Shown piece by piece: positions 50,897-59,353 of a DNA stretch of 64,000 bases (position 1 is its first letter; each line of letters starts with the position of its first letter). Source of the DNA: Alphaproteobacteria bacterium (GTDB taxonomy: Bacteria > Pseudomonadota > Alphaproteobacteria > GCA-016699305); NCBI GenBank assembly GCA_016699305.1, contig CP064970.1, forward strand, positions 1,550,001-1,614,000, in the 5' to 3' direction. The translations under genes were made by a program, and so were the position numbers. The notes below the pieces were generated by a model. That model was given only the letters and a program-made list of their open reading frames with translations. It did no database searches and had not been told where the DNA came from.

Positions 50897-51478
50897 TTAA
50901 GGCGATGTCTTATTCGCCAAGGCGTCAAGCCGTGCCAAAAGGACGGATGTTGGCGTGACATGCGAAAAAGTGTCGCGCAGCTTACCCTCGGGACCGATCA
51001 GATGAATGGTGGGCGGAATATCGTTGCTGGCTTCGCTTTCCAACTCGCAGGGCACGCCCCATTTGCGCGTGAGATGCCTCATCGCGGACGCGCTGCCGGT
51101 CAACCGTCTCACGCCTGTCATGCCTGTCATGCTGACGGTTTGGGCCATGGCATCGTATGAGCGCGTCGGGATAGCCAGGGTGATATGCAGCGCTTCGGCG
51201 GATATATGCGCCGGCGCGTTGGCCTTGGCTACAACATCGCTCATGGTGTGCAAAGCGGTCTGGCACTCGGCCTTACAGGTTTGACCCGACATCAACACCA
51301 AAAAGTAACGCCCTTTCAACTGTTCTGCTGTCACGAAATGTCCATCAGTCGAGACGAAGGTTCGCTCGGTCTCCTCCATCTTGTTGACCAATATGACCTG
51401 ATCGCGCCCAACCAACAGCGCCACCCCCAAAAGGATGATCGCTGCCAGCACACTCCGCCATGTACGATGTTCTTTCAT
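50897..51478 (-). CDS. SCO1/SenC-like thioredoxin-fold protein
   Basis: A 193-residue protein with one N-terminal membrane anchor (VLAAIILLGVALLVG) and a periplasmic domain. GRYFLVLMSGQTCKAECQTAL has a C-x3-C pair like the copper site of SCO proteins, which help build cytochrome oxidase CuA. The usual distal His ligand is not evident, so copper binding is uncertain. It is not next to oxidase genes. It could be a redox protein instead. Confidence 0.65.
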   Translation of the reverse strand: MKEHRTWRSVLAAIILLGVALLVGRDQVILVNKMEETERTFVSTDGHFVTAEQLKGRYFLVLMSGQTCKAECQTALHTMSDVVAKANAPAHISAEALHITLAIPTRSYDAMAQTVSMTGMTGVRRLTGSASAMRHLTRKWGVPCELESEASNDIPPTIHLIGPEGKLRDTFSHVTPTSVLLARLDALANKTSP

Positions 51479-51615
51479 GCTTTCAATTTAAAGCACGAAA
51501 CGGATCAATGTAAGGTTACGAAAGGTCGCGGTACAATTTGTCGCAGGCAAAAAAATCTTGATGGGTATAGGCTAGGTCTTGGTTATATAGGACTATTTTT
51601 GTATATGTAACAATA

Positions 51616-51990
51616 TCAAGTGGATTGCTTGCTCTTCCACTCGGTTACCGCGTGAGTCAGGTCGGCCGAGGCCTTGGTGTAGTCGCCCTCGGTTTGCATG
51701 TGTTTCTCGGCTTCGGCGCGTTGGCCCTTTAAAATCATATCCAAAACCATGGCAGCTTTTTGGTGAAAAGCCGTATGCAGTTTGCACACGGTTTCATAAT
51801 GTGCCGACTTTTTGTCGGAAGCCTGTATCTCGCTGCCATACAGCCATTGGCCGAAGGGGCAGACATTGTTCTTTCCGGCATCCGTCACCGACACGTCGCA
51901 TTTCCCTGTCTGCAGGGCATCGCGCAGCCGTGTCTTCCACTTCGCATGAGCCAGAATGGCACCATTCAACTGTTCGTCAAGATTGGCCAT
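51616..51990 (-). CDS. Stand-alone CZB (chemoreceptor zinc-binding) domain protein
   Basis: A 124-residue helical protein with the CZB zinc ligands: H in LAHAKWKTRL, the Cys and context NNVCPFGQWLYG, and H-x3-H in KLHTAFHQKA. CZB domains sense zinc or, through the Cys, hypochlorous acid, usually at the C-terminus of chemoreceptors or diguanylate cyclases. Here the domain is alone. AGGTGATCC stands before the ATG. Confidence 0.85.
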   Translation of the reverse strand: MANLDEQLNGAILAHAKWKTRLRDALQTGKCDVSVTDAGKNNVCPFGQWLYGSEIQASDKKSAHYETVCKLHTAFHQKAAMVLDMILKGQRAEAEKHMQTEGDYTKASADLTHAVTEWKSKQST

Positions 51991-52113
51991 GGGATCACCT
52001 TTGTGATGGAGACTTTTGCAGATATCAAGCTAGAGATAAAATCTCTAAGAAAGGGTAAATGTTAATCATTCCTGTATGTTACGGCTGCCAGAGAGGCGGT
52101 TTCTTAACGAGGG

Positions 52114-52875
52114 TCACACGACCAATAGGCCTTGTCCATCGCGTAACACGGCTTGGACGGCGGGGCTATAGGTCGGGCCGACGCCGTCATGCAGCGTCAA
52201 TCCTGGCAAGACGCGCAAAGGCGCGCGGCCTTGCCAGCAAGCGGTCACCAGAATCCGCACCGCCGCTTGGTCTATCCTTGGCCATAAAGGGAACAGGCGA
52301 ATGCTGCCAAAATGTTGGGCCGTCAGGGCGGACAGAATATCGGCCATGCGTTCGGGGTGATGGATCAAGACCAACTGGCCGCGCGGTTTTAGCGCGCGGG
52401 CGGCGGCCCCGATCCAATCGGCGCAAGAGGTATCTTCGGCCTCTCGATGCGCCTTTTGTCGCGCCGCATCTGGCGATGCGCTATGGGCGGCGGCTTTGAA
52501 AAATGGCGGATTGGCCAAGACATGATCGAACTGGCGCGAAGGGAAAGGATTGTGCCGAATATCCGCGCCGATCACCTGCACGCGATCATCCAGCGCGTTC
52601 CGGCGGACGTTTTCTTGGGCCAATGCGGCCAGATCCGTTTGCCGCTCTAAGGCCATGACCCGCAATCCCGGTACGCGCCAGGCCAGGCACAACGCCGCCG
52701 CGCCGGTGCCGCAGCCCATCTCCAGCGCCATATCGCCGTCTTTGGCGTCCACGGCGGCGGCAAGAATGACCGGATCAATGGCCGCCCGTTCGCCCTTGAT
52801 CGGTTGCAGCAAACGGATGCGTCCGCCCATCAGGGCATCGTCGCTGTAATCGGAGGCGGGGAAACGGGTGATCAT
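52114..52875 (-). CDS. tRNA1(Val) (adenine-37 N6)-methyltransferase-like protein
   Basis: A 253-residue SAM-dependent methyltransferase of the TrmN6/YfiC type. Motif I is ALEMGCGTGAAALCLA; motif IV is NPPF in VLANPPFFKAA, the catalytic site for base amino-methylation. LLQPIKGERAAIDPVILAAA at the N-terminus is typical. It begins nine bases after the antiporter gene, so the two share an operon. PrmC has an NPPY motif; the NPPF here and the N-terminus speak for TrmN6. Confidence 0.85.
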   Translation of the reverse strand: MITRFPASDYSDDALMGGRIRLLQPIKGERAAIDPVILAAAVDAKDGDMALEMGCGTGAAALCLAWRVPGLRVMALERQTDLAALAQENVRRNALDDRVQVIGADIRHNPFPSRQFDHVLANPPFFKAAAHSASPDAARQKAHREAEDTSCADWIGAAARALKPRGQLVLIHHPERMADILSALTAQHFGSIRLFPLWPRIDQAAVRILVTACWQGRAPLRVLPGLTLHDGVGPTYSPAVQAVLRDGQGLLVV

Positions 52876-52884
52876 GAGATGGGC

Positions 52885-54606
52885 TTAGCGTGGGCGTATG
52901 ATTTGGCCGATCTCGTCATCGGCGGGCAGAAGATCGCGGTAATGCTCGCCGCGGAAATCGTCGATGGCCTTTTCCACATCCTCGGCATCCGCGCCCATCA
53001 TGCGCAGGGCATAGCTGGACAGCTCCAGGCTGGCCTCGATGGTCTCGGGGATGACGGCGGCGGCACCCACACGGCGCAATTGGCGCGCATGCACCTCGTC
53101 TCTCGCCCGCGCCAGGATGGTCAGATGCGGGCAAGCGCGATGCAGTTGCGATACCGTGCGTTCCACCGCCACCGGATCGTCAAAGGCCACCACAGCCAGG
53201 CGCGCATGGGATGCCCCCACGGCCTCCATGCTTTCGAAATGCACCGCATGGCCATAGATGACGTGCCATCCCTTGTCGCGGCCTTGCGCCACGCGCTCGG
53301 GATCGGAATCGAGGGCGGTAAAGCGAATGCCAAAGCGCGACAGCAATTGCGCCACCGTCTGGCCAACGCGACCGAACCCGGCGATCACGGCATGAGGCTG
53401 TTCAGAATCCTGGGCATGGGGCGGCGCGTCTGGCAGATGGCGGCTTTCCACCATCTTGCCCATGCGGGCCGCCAATACGGCCAATAAGGGCGTCAATGCC
53501 ATGCTCAGCGCCACGGCGGTCACGAAGATCTGTCCTTCGCCGCGCGGAAACAACCCGCCTTGCATGGCCAGGGCGAACAGCACAAAGGCGAATTCGCCGC
53601 CGCCTGCCAATAACAAGGCCAGACGCAACGAGTCGGCCATGCTTTGCCGGAACACACGCGCCAGTCCTAAAATGACGGCAGCCTTAATGAGCAAAAGGCT
53701 TAGCAGCAACAGCCCCAGACGCTGCCATTGGGACATGACCAGCATGGGATCGAGATTCATGCCGACCGTCGAAAAAAACAGACTCAGCAACAACACGCGG
53801 TAAGGCCGCGTATCGGCGTCGATCTCGTGGCGATATTCGGTCCCAGCCAGCAGCAACCCGGCCAAAAATGCGCCAAGGGCCATGGATAGGCCGCAAATAT
53901 GGGCGATCCAGGCCGTCCCCAGGCTGACCAACAAGGCGGTGGCCGAAAACAAATCGGCGCTACGCGCATGCGCCACCATGCGCAGCACGGGACGCAGCAG
54001 GAACCGTCCGATCAAGATGATCGAGCCGCCCGCCAGCAACGCCTTGAGAAAGGCTTCGCTCAGCAGGCTTTCGATGGGCATCGAGGTATTGCCCAGCAGA
54101 GGCACCAGGGCCAGCATCGGGATGACGGCCAAATCCTGGAACAACAGCACGGCAAAGGTCGTGCGGCCATGACGACTGACCAGCTCGCCGCGCTCGACCA
54201 GCAATTGCAGCACCATGGCGGTCGATGAAAAGGACAACGCCACGCCGATCACTCCGGCGGTCAAAGGCGGCAATCCGCCCAGCCAGCCCATCAGGCCAAA
54301 CAGCAAAGAGGTCAGCAAGACCTGCAAACTGCCCAGGCCGAACACGAATCGCCGCATCAATTTCAGGCGTTCGATGGACAGTTCCAAGCCGATGGAAAAC
54401 AGCAAAAAGACCACGCCGTAATGGGCCAAGGTCTCGGCCAGGGCAATGTCTTTTAAGATGCCAAGCCCATGCGGACCGACCACCACCCCCGCCACCAGAT
54501 AGCCCAAAACCGGGCTCCAGCGCAGACGGTGGAACAGCGGCACCACGATCACGGCCGCCATCAAGACAATCAGCAGAGTTTCCAGCCAAAGAGGCGCGGC
54601 ATGCAT
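52885..54606 (-). CDS. Kef-type monovalent cation:proton antiporter (CPA2) with TrkA-N domain
   Basis: A 573-residue protein. About 12-13 membrane helices form the exchanger domain (VVFLLFSIGLELSIERL, SFSSTAMVLQLLVERGEL, ICGLSMALGAFLAGLLLAGT). A cytoplasmic Rossmann domain follows: HAVIAGFGRVGQTVAQLLSR with the GxGxxG nucleotide site. KefB/KefC proteins release potassium in response to glutathione adducts, but the specific ligand here is unknown. It is first in an operon with trmN6. Confidence 0.93.
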   Translation of the reverse strand: MHAAPLWLETLLIVLMAAVIVVPLFHRLRWSPVLGYLVAGVVVGPHGLGILKDIALAETLAHYGVVFLLFSIGLELSIERLKLMRRFVFGLGSLQVLLTSLLFGLMGWLGGLPPLTAGVIGVALSFSSTAMVLQLLVERGELVSRHGRTTFAVLLFQDLAVIPMLALVPLLGNTSMPIESLLSEAFLKALLAGGSIILIGRFLLRPVLRMVAHARSADLFSATALLVSLGTAWIAHICGLSMALGAFLAGLLLAGTEYRHEIDADTRPYRVLLLSLFFSTVGMNLDPMLVMSQWQRLGLLLLSLLLIKAAVILGLARVFRQSMADSLRLALLLAGGGEFAFVLFALAMQGGLFPRGEGQIFVTAVALSMALTPLLAVLAARMGKMVESRHLPDAPPHAQDSEQPHAVIAGFGRVGQTVAQLLSRFGIRFTALDSDPERVAQGRDKGWHVIYGHAVHFESMEAVGASHARLAVVAFDDPVAVERTVSQLHRACPHLTILARARDEVHARQLRRVGAAAVIPETIEASLELSSYALRMMGADAEDVEKAIDDFRGEHYRDLLPADDEIGQIIRPR

Positions 54607-54706
54607 GGCAAGCTTCCGGCGAATCGCATAGGGTTAGCGTATTGAACGCCATCTTGTTCCGGGTGGGAAGGAAAAATCAGCCCGATGGGGTCGATGGGGG
54701 AGTGTC

Positions 54707-55189
54707 ATGTTTGATTCTCTAAGGCAATCCTTGCGTGATGCGGCGCGAGAGCGGAGCCGGCGGCGGCGTGAGCATGAGCGGCAGGAACGGGAACGCAAGC
54801 TGGCCACCGACCGTGCGCGGCGGATGCAAGAGGATATGGAACGGCGTATTAAATCCGTGCGGGTGATTACCGGCGATGTGCGGTACCGCTATTCCATCCT
54901 CGACACGCTACGCGCCCATGGCTATCGGGTGTCCGAGCCTTCCCAAGACATGGCCCCCACACTGGCCACCGAAGCGGCCATTCGCTCGCTTCAAGAACAG
55001 GCGGTGACTTTGGGCGCGGATGCCGTGATTCATGCCACGTTCAACATCTTGCGCTATACCGCGCCGCGTCGCGGCTATGCGGTGGCCACGATCTATGAAA
55101 CCCACGCTTTTGGCACCGCCATCAAGGTCCTGGGTCCCCCCAGCGATTGGGAGGGAGCGCAAGGTGAATCCGAGGATGAGGGGACCTAG
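54707..55189 (+). CDS. YbjQ/UPF0145-like domain protein with basic coiled-coil N-terminus
   Basis: A 160-residue protein. The first 50 residues are a highly charged Arg/Glu coiled coil. The rest, VRVITGDVRYRYSILDTLRA then LGADAVIHATFNILRY and IYETHAFGTAIKV, resembles the YbjQ fold (a small pentamer-forming domain of unknown role). No signal peptide. GGGGGAG precedes the ATG. The match is by pattern only. Confidence 0.6.
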   Translation: MFDSLRQSLRDAARERSRRRREHERQERERKLATDRARRMQEDMERRIKSVRVITGDVRYRYSILDTLRAHGYRVSEPSQDMAPTLATEAAIRSLQEQAVTLGADAVIHATFNILRYTAPRRGYAVATIYETHAFGTAIKVLGPPSDWEGAQGESEDEGT

Positions 55190-55359
55190 AATCTGTTAGC
55201 AGATATCAAGAATGGACATGGATTCCAGCCAAACAGAGTGTTCGAAGAATGCCGAAGAGCTTTTGAGAGTGTTAGCCAGACGGTTTATGGTGCGGCGGCG
55301 GTTCTTGCGTAGCGCGATGAATGCCGGTAGGAATCCTCGCTCACTGATCCATAAACGGG

Positions 55360-56388
55360 ATGGGACGAATGGCGCGGGAATCGCAATCGGGCCGGGCAAC
55401 TCTTTTGGCTATGCTGGGTGTGCCGATGGCAACCCTGCTATGCCTGGGCTTGGCTGTGTTCGGGCTGGATTATCTGCACCACATGCCCGGACCGGTACCC
55501 GGCGGAAGCTTGGACAAAGGCAAGGCCGTGCTGATTCCTTCCGGCACGCCCACGCTTCGGATCGGCCAAATCCTGGCCCAAGAAGGCGTCATCGAATGGC
55601 CGTGGTTGTTCGTGATGGCCAGCCACTGGCCGCTGCAATCCCCGCCCTTGAAGGCCGGGGAATATTTGATTCCCTCGCGCGCCAGCGTGGCGCAGATCGT
55701 GGCGCAATTGCGCGGCGGGCGCACCGTGATGCATTCATTGACCGTTCCCGAAGGTCTTACATCGGCTCAAATCGTGGCCTTGGTGCGTGCCGAGCCGTTA
55801 TTGGCGGGCACGATCCCCGCCGTGCCGCCCGAGGGCACGTTGCTGCCCGACACTTACGGCTTTTCGCGCGGCGATAGCCGCGAAGGGATGATCGCGCGTA
55901 TGACATCGGCCATGCGTCGCGCCGTGACCGAATTGTGGAGCGCGCGCGTGGCCGGCTTGCCTTATCGTTCGATGGACGAAGCCGTGGTGATGGCCTCGAT
56001 CGTCGAAAAGGAGACGGGACTTGCGGCCGAGCGTCGGCGCATCGCCGGCGTCTTCGTCAACCGTCTGAAGCGCGGTATGCGTTTGCAAGCGGATCCGACC
56101 GTGATCTACGGCCTGACTCAAGGTGAAGGCGCATTGGGCCGTCCTTTGACCCGCGCCGATTGGCTGCACAACTCGCCCTACAACACTTATGTGATCGACG
56201 GCCTGCCGCCGCGCCCTATCGCCAATCCGGGACGCGCGGCATTAGAGGCCGCCTTAGATCCCATGCCGCATGACGATTTGTATTTCGTGGCCACCGGCCA
56301 GGGCGGTCATGCCTTTGCCCGGACGTTGGAGGATCATAACGAACATGTCACCAAGGCCGCGCGGGACTTGACGAAAACGAGGAACTAA
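55360..56388 (+). CDS. mltG: Endolytic murein transglycosylase MltG
   Basis: MltG cuts nascent glycan strands at the inner membrane and sets their length. The 342-residue protein has an N-terminal membrane anchor (about 12-35), a LysM-like part, and the catalytic domain: VVMASIVEKETGLAAERRRI with catalytic E216, then FVNRLKRGMRLQADPTVIYG and SPYNTYVIDGLPPRPIANPG. It commonly follows fabF; that gene is not adjacent here. Its stop codon lies inside the LexA box of the next gene. Confidence 0.95.
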   Translation: MGRMARESQSGRATLLAMLGVPMATLLCLGLAVFGLDYLHHMPGPVPGGSLDKGKAVLIPSGTPTLRIGQILAQEGVIEWPWLFVMASHWPLQSPPLKAGEYLIPSRASVAQIVAQLRGGRTVMHSLTVPEGLTSAQIVALVRAEPLLAGTIPAVPPEGTLLPDTYGFSRGDSREGMIARMTSAMRRAVTELWSARVAGLPYRSMDEAVVMASIVEKETGLAAERRRIAGVFVNRLKRGMRLQADPTVIYGLTQGEGALGRPLTRADWLHNSPYNTYVIDGLPPRPIANPGRAALEAALDPMPHDDLYFVATGQGGHAFARTLEDHNEHVTKAARDLTKTRN

Positions 56389-56396
56389 AATAGAAC
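56382..56396 (+). promoter_or_regulatory. LexA box (SOS operator) of lexA
   Basis: GAAC-TAAAATA-GAAC is a perfect direct repeat and is the complement of the alphaproteobacterial LexA consensus GTTC-N7-GTTC. It is 56 bases before lexA, as expected for autorepression, and overlaps the mltG stop. Confidence 0.88.
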
Positions 56397-56452
56397 ATAG
56401 ATATTCGCTCTTTGTTCGATGACACGGGCTAAGGCAAGAGGGGGGAGACGGC

Positions 56453-57157
56453 ATGTTGACGCGCAAACAACAGATCTTGCTGGGAATCATCCATGAAAGG
56501 CTGGAGGCCGAAGGCGTGCCGCCGTCTTTCGAGGAGATGAAAGAGGCTCTGGGCCTGCATTCCAAATCCGGCGTGCATCGTCTGGTCACGGCATTAGAGG
56601 AACGGGGATTCTTGCGCCGATTGCCGCACCGCGCCCGCGCGATGGAAATTTTGCGTCTGCCCGAAAGCATGGGTAAGACGCCCGGTCTGGTTCCTGCTTC
56701 AGGCGGTGTCCTTGCTGGCGTCACCGCGCGGCCCCGTCGGGGCGGGGCGTCCCGACCGATGGCGGCGGCCGGTTCGTCGCGGACTTTGCCTTTTTACGGA
56801 CGGATCGCCGCCGGCGTGCCGATCGAGACGACGGGCGATGCGCCTGCGACCTTTGATGTGCCTCCCGCCATGGTCGGTCGGGGAGAGCATTATGTGCTGG
56901 AAGTCGTCGGAGATTCGATGATCGAAGCCGGAATTTTTGATGGAGACTTGGCCTTGATGCGCCAGACCGAACAAGTCGAAGAAGGCAGCATCGCCGCCGT
57001 CCTGGTCGATGAAGAGGCCGTGACCTTGAAACATGTGCGCCACCGTGCGGGCAAGATCATTCTGGAAGCGGCCAATGCCCGTTATGCGCCGCGCGAATTG
57101 CCGGCGGATCGGGTGCATATCCAGGGGCAATTGGCGGGATTGATCCGGCGTTATTGA
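56453..57157 (+). CDS. lexA: SOS repressor LexA
   Basis: A 234-residue LexA. The N-terminal winged helix begins MLTRKQQILLGIIHERL, with the recognition region KSGVHRLVTALEERGF. Self-cleavage would occur between A120 and G121 (GRIAAGVP); the catalytic dyad is S155 (VGDSMIEAG) and K193 (AVTLKHVRH). An inserted linker of about 35 residues with Gly/Arg before the cleavage site is typical of alphaproteobacteria. Autoregulated through the box upstream. Its end overlaps that of comEC by seven bases. Confidence 0.96.
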   Translation: MLTRKQQILLGIIHERLEAEGVPPSFEEMKEALGLHSKSGVHRLVTALEERGFLRRLPHRARAMEILRLPESMGKTPGLVPASGGVLAGVTARPRRGGASRPMAAAGSSRTLPFYGRIAAGVPIETTGDAPATFDVPPAMVGRGEHYVLEVVGDSMIEAGIFDGDLALMRQTEQVEEGSIAAVLVDEEAVTLKHVRHRAGKIILEAANARYAPRELPADRVHIQGQLAGLIRRY

Positions 57158-59256
57158 CGCGCCGTTTGCCAGGGACGTGTGGGGCCATACGGGTCGGCGC
57201 TGTTCCATCTGAGGCCCCAGAACGGGCCGATATAAACCGCATATGCGCCGTGACGCGCCAAGTCTGACCGGGTGACGGCGGGAAGATGGGGACAGGGCGT
57301 ATGGTCGGATTGCGGGGCGACCACCATATCCAACCTCGCGCAATCCGGGGCTTGATCGGTATCGGCCAGCCAAATAGCGCGGTCGCGCAGATGATACAGG
57401 CATCCGGTGTCTTGGCATGACAAAAGCGGGTCTGTGGATATATCGGGCCAATCGGCCAGGGCGTTCACCGCTTCGCGCCGCCGCCAATGATCGGCGGTCT
57501 GACTGTGAGATGGCGCGCGAGATAGGGCCAGGCGACCATCGGCCAGGCGCAAGCCGATCAGGCTTCCATCCTCGGCGATCAGCATATCCGGACGCGGCAT
57601 GGTCAATCCAATGCCCAGCGCCATCAAGATAACCGGCACGCCCAACAGACGCCAACGGCCCGGCATCAGGCACAAGAACAATCCGCCCGTTAGCATGGTC
57701 AGCAAAGACGCCAAAGGCAAAGCGGGAAGCCGGGTGACGGCACCTGGCATATCCGCGAAGAGATGTGCGATCCGCACCATGCCCTCGATGCCCCAGCCGG
57801 TCACCATCAAGGGGATATGTTCCAATCCTAGGGGCATCGCCAGCAAGGCCAGCGTCAAGGCAGGCATGATGACGAAACTGGTCAGCGGCACCGCCAGAAC
57901 ATTGGCGGCCACGCCGTACCAGGAGATTTGCTGGAAATGGAACAAGGTCAGGGGTGCCGTGGCCAGGCCTGCCACCAACGAGGTGAGAGCGATATCGAAA
58001 GGCGGCCTTTGCCAGAATGGGCGATGATCGCTGCCGTGACGACGCAGATTTTGCGCACGAATCCGCCGCATGGCGTTATAGACGACGACCAGCGCGGTGG
58101 CGGCGGCAAAGGACAGCTGAAACCCGACATGCGTCAAGGCGTGGGGCTGAACGCAAAGAATCGCGCTGGCGGTCAGGGCAATGACACGCAGGCTCAAAGC
58201 CCTTCTGCCGACCAGGATCGCAACCAGCACCAGGGCCGCCATCAACAAGGAACGCTGGGCCGGAAAAGGCGCGCCCACCAGCAATGTGTAGAAAATAATG
58301 GGCGGCAAAGCGGCCAGCGCCGCGATCTTGCGCGTATTCCAACGCAGCGCGATAAACGGGATCAAGGCCAACAAGGCGCGTAGCGAGAAAAAGACAAGCC
58401 CCGCCACCAAGGCGATATGCAGCCCCGACACCGACAGAATATGCATCAAGCCCGAATCGCGCATGGCCTCGGTGACAGGCTTGCTGATTCCCTGTTGCGC
58501 CCCGGTGGATAAGGCCACGGCGATGGCGGCGGGATCGCCATTCAAGGTCACGGCGACGCGCCGGGCGATGGCTTGGCGCAACAAGGCCATCGCGGTTTGA
58601 TCTTCGGGCGTGGCTGCCGGATCAGTCACCAAAAGCGGCGCATAGGCGTTGCCCACCGCCGCGATGCCGTTAAAGAAGCACCATTGCCGATAATCGAACG
58701 CGCCCGGCGCGGCGGGACCGGCCGGAGGCACAAGGCGCGCGCTCAACCGAATGCGCGCGCCGGGAGAGGGCAAGCGATCGGGCGGCGTCATCATGAACAG
58801 CCTTGCGTGTCCATGCCAATTTGGCAAAGAGGGCACAGCCAGATCATCCAACAGCAGACGCACGCCCTGGGGCAGGGTTGTCACGTCAAGCAGGCGTCCC
58901 TCGATGGTCTGCGTGGGCTGGGGACGATCCAGCATCACGGTGTGGTTATGCGCGGTTGACAAGGTGGCGGCCAGGAATCCGCCCGCGACGATCGCGCCGG
59001 CTTGCGCCACGATACGCAACCAGGCCCATGCATTGCGCCAAGCCAGTATAAGGGCCAAGAGAGCCAATCCCAGCCCAGGCAGCAACGGGGCCAAGATATC
59101 CGGCTCATACGGCCATGAGAAATACAGCCCGATGCCGATCCCAAGCAGGATAGGGGAAAGGACCGCCATATCCACGTTTTCAGGCATGGGAGCCTGGGCG
59201 GCCAAGGTTTCGGGATGTGGCATGTCGGGACCAGAAAGATCGAGAATGCCGGGCAT
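57151..59256 (-). CDS. comEC: ComEC/Rec2-type DNA uptake channel
   Basis: ComEC carries DNA across the inner membrane in natural transformation. This protein of about 700 residues has the N-terminal OB-like DUF4131 part (GRLLDVTTLPQGVRLLLDDL), the competence domain (LSTGAQQGISK, GLMHILSVSGLHIALVAGLV, FPAQRSLLMAALVLVA), many membrane helices, and a short C-terminal part. The full metallo-beta-lactamase domain of Gram-positive ComEC is missing, as usual in alphaproteobacteria. The start chosen (MPGILDLSG) has AAGGG nearby; several other ATGs lie up to 30 codons away, and upstream readings run into the divergent Cys-rich gene. Confidence 0.9.
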   Translation of the reverse strand: MPGILDLSGPDMPHPETLAAQAPMPENVDMAVLSPILLGIGIGLYFSWPYEPDILAPLLPGLGLALLALILAWRNAWAWLRIVAQAGAIVAGGFLAATLSTAHNHTVMLDRPQPTQTIEGRLLDVTTLPQGVRLLLDDLAVPSLPNWHGHARLFMMTPPDRLPSPGARIRLSARLVPPAGPAAPGAFDYRQWCFFNGIAAVGNAYAPLLVTDPAATPEDQTAMALLRQAIARRVAVTLNGDPAAIAVALSTGAQQGISKPVTEAMRDSGLMHILSVSGLHIALVAGLVFFSLRALLALIPFIALRWNTRKIAALAALPPIIFYTLLVGAPFPAQRSLLMAALVLVAILVGRRALSLRVIALTASAILCVQPHALTHVGFQLSFAAATALVVVYNAMRRIRAQNLRRHGSDHRPFWQRPPFDIALTSLVAGLATAPLTLFHFQQISWYGVAANVLAVPLTSFVIMPALTLALLAMPLGLEHIPLMVTGWGIEGMVRIAHLFADMPGAVTRLPALPLASLLTMLTGGLFLCLMPGRWRLLGVPVILMALGIGLTMPRPDMLIAEDGSLIGLRLADGRLALSRAPSHSQTADHWRRREAVNALADWPDISTDPLLSCQDTGCLYHLRDRAIWLADTDQAPDCARLDMVVAPQSDHTPCPHLPAVTRSDLARHGAYAVYIGPFWGLRWNSADPYGPTRPWQTARQ

Positions 59257-59353
59257 CCTAGGCCCTTGGGGGCATGAGATCATCTTGACACAATGCCGCA
59301 TCCCAAGTGCTATGATGCCCAAAGACCTATCAACCTCGGCAGGAGACGGCCCG

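Noticed and set aside
55212..55877. Open frame of 221 codons overlapping mltG
   Set aside because: Most of it lies in another frame of mltG, and the non-overlapping first part has no recognisable sequence.
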